The notes under the pieces were generated by a model, which was not told where the DNA came from, did no database searches, and saw only the letters and a program-made list of their open reading frames with translations. A program made the position numbers and the translations under genes. From NCBI RefSeq assembly GCF_000372745.1, contig NZ_KB889690.1, positions 1 to 43,464 on the forward strand: DNA of 43,464 bases. The letters are read 5' to 3'. This document shows, piece by piece, positions 42,123-43,464 of this stretch. How positions within the stretch are numbered: the first letter of the stretch is position 1; each line of letters starts with the position of its first letter. The DNA comes from Embleya scabrispora DSM 41855. GTDB lineage: Bacteria > Actinomycetota > Actinomycetes > Streptomycetales > Streptomycetaceae.

Positions 42123-43464
42123 GCACCGCGCGGCGCGTCGGGCATCCGGTCGGGGCCGCGCTCGCGGGCGGGGTCGCGGGCGCCGACGCGCTGCGCACGT
42201 TGATCGAGGTCGCGCTGGCCGCGCTGGCGAGTGGTGCGGGCGCGCGGGGTGGAGCACTGCCGCCGGGCGGCCCGGTCGCGGTCGCGGCCGAGGTGGCCCG
42301 GGTACTGGGTCCGGGCGCGGTGGGCCCGGTGGGCGCGGTGCCGGCCGCGCGCGGGTCGGCCGCGATCGGCCCGGGCCCGCTGCCGGAGTGCGGCGTGGGC
42401 GAGTTCGCCGCACTGGGCGAGCTGTCCGCGCTGCTGGCCTGGGGGGCCGCGGATCCGGCCGATCCGTACTGTGCGGGGCACCTGCACTGTCCGCCGCTGG
42501 CGGTCGCGGTGGCCGCGGACCTGGTCGCCGGCGCGCTCAACGGCTCGCTCGACTCGTGGGACCAGGCTCCGGCGGCGACCGCGCTGGAGGTGGAGGTGAT
42601 CGCCGCGCTCGCGGGTCTGGTCGGCTTCGCGCCGAAGGCGGCGGGCGGCACGATCACCAGCGGCGGTACCGAGTCCAACCTGATGGGCCTGCTGTTGGCG
42701 CGGGACGCGGCGGGCCCCGGGGTGGGGCGGCGGCGGATCCTGTGCTCGCAGGCCGCGCACTTCTCCATCCGGCGCTGCGCCGGCCTGCTCGGCTTGGGCG
42801 AGGACGCCGTGGTCACCGTGCCGGCGGGCGCCGACCACCGGATGGACCCGGTCGCGCTGGCCGCGGCCGGCCGCCGGGTGCTGGCGGGCAACGATCGCAT
42901 CGCGGCGATCGTGGCCACCGCCGGCACCACCGACCTGGGTGCGATCGATCCGCTGCCGGCGGTCGCCTCGGTGGCCCGGGAGCTGGGCGCCTGGCTGCAC
43001 GTGGACGCGGCCTACGGCGGCGGCGCGCTGTTCTCGGACCGGCTCGCGCCGCTGCTGGCCGGCCTGCACCGGGCCCACTCGGTGGGCCTGGACCTGCACA
43101 AGCTGGGCTGGCAGCCGGTCGCCGCCGGGGTCTTCGTGGTGCGCGACGCGGCACTGCTGTCCCCGCTCGCCCAGCGTGCCGCCTACCTGAACCCGGACGA
43201 CGACGAACGGGCGGGCTACTTCAGCCTGTTGGGCAACTCGCCGCGTACCACCCGGCGGGCGGACGTGTTCAAGATCGCGGTCACCCTGCGTGCCCTGGGC
43301 CGGGCCGGATTGGGCGAGTTGGTGGAGCGCTGCCACGACCTGGCCAGGCACGCGGCGCAGTTGATCCGGGTCGATCCGCGCCTGGAGCTGGCCGCGGAGC
43401 CGGTGCTCACCTCGGTGGTGTTCCGCTATCTCCCGGACCGCCCCGACGGGCCGGGGCCGGCGGG
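42119..43464 (+). CDS. PLP-dependent group II decarboxylase, likely diaminobutyrate decarboxylase (cut by window edge)
   Basis: The frame runs from GTG 42119, overlapping the aminotransferase stop as GTGA, to the window end without stop (448 codons seen of probably about 480-500). It is a group II decarboxylase: HLHCPPLAVAVAADLVAGAL, TSGGTESNLMGLLLARD, HFSIRRCAGLLGLG, ATAGTTDLGAIDP, HVDAAYGGGA (Asp296 to the PLP nitrogen) and PLP Lys328 in LDLHKLGWQP. Homologues act on L-2,4-diaminobutyrate (to 1,3-diaminopropane) or, in DesA, on lysine. Coupling to a DABA aminotransferase favours the former. The N-terminal 90 residues are Ala/Gly/Pro-rich. Later siderophore genes are expected to the right. 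Confidence 0.88.
   Translation, partial: MSTARRVGHPVGAALAGGVAGADALRTLIEVALAALASGAGARGGALPPGGPVAVAAEVARVLGPGAVGPVGAVPAARGSAAIGPGPLPECGVGEFAALGELSALLAWGAADPADPYCAGHLHCPPLAVAVAADLVAGALNGSLDSWDQAPAATALEVEVIAALAGLVGFAPKAAGGTITSGGTESNLMGLLLARDAAGPGVGRRRILCSQAAHFSIRRCAGLLGLGEDAVVTVPAGADHRMDPVALAAAGRRVLAGNDRIAAIVATAGTTDLGAIDPLPAVASVARELGAWLHVDAAYGGGALFSDRLAPLLAGLHRAHSVGLDLHKLGWQPVAAGVFVVRDAALLSPLAQRAAYLNPDDDERAGYFSLLGNSPRTTRRADVFKIAVTLRALGRAGLGELVERCHDLARHAAQLIRVDPRLELAAEPVLTSVVFRYLPDRPDGPGPA

Overview
The window is GC-rich, uses GTG and TTG starts freely, and has tightly packed genes. Its markers are an F420 reductase, a DUF732 protein, a chaplin-like remnant, an MT0933-type antitoxin, DmdR-type iron boxes and actinobacterial SOS and RecA-NDp promoter motifs. 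Together these point to the chromosome of a filamentous actinomycete of the Streptomyces/Streptomycetaceae type. The core gene order recA-recX, gluABCD/gluRK, miaB, miaA, dapF, hflX matches what I recall of Streptomyces chromosomes, so most of the window is conserved core with a few accessory insertions.

Layout. 1-383: end of an IS30-family element. 524-2437: RNase P RNA, with the 3' end of an RNB-type exoribonuclease gene running into it on the same strand. 2601-5433: YaaA, a DUF732 membrane protein, a broken chaplin-like peptide gene and a PrimPol-domain protein. 5465-8341: a lipoprotein, methionine aminopeptidase, a small SPOR-like protein and a DUF1508 protein with a histone-H1-like tail. 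8525-10370: F420 reductase, FMN reductase with a palindromic operator, and a small membrane protein. 10443-12557: the recA-recX SOS unit. 12681-19018: serine dehydratase, a STAS protein, an esterase-like protein without its nucleophile, a PIG-V-like membrane protein and an FAD monooxygenase.

19095-28205 is a glutamate island. It holds the gluABCD uptake operon, the divergent GluR/GluK two-component system, a transmembrane Ser/Thr kinase whose outside half is a glutamate-binding protein paralogous to GluB, and a TAXI-type binding protein. Three extracellular sensor or binding modules for small anionic ligands therefore sit side by side. The kinase/binding-protein fusion is the most interesting system in the window.

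28274-39256 carries tRNA modification (miaB, miaA), diaminopimelate epimerase, gamma-glutamyltransferase (which releases extracellular glutamate and so may feed the same island), HflX and several conserved small or secreted proteins. 39292-40374 is an exported trypsin-like protease. From 40537 to the right edge an iron box precedes a diaminobutyrate aminotransferase and a decarboxylase that is cut by the window end. This is probably the beginning of an iron-regulated siderophore operon that makes 1,3-diaminopropane.

Most transcription units end in strong GC-rich hairpins, many of them bidirectional between converging genes. No tRNA, rRNA or CRISPR array was seen.
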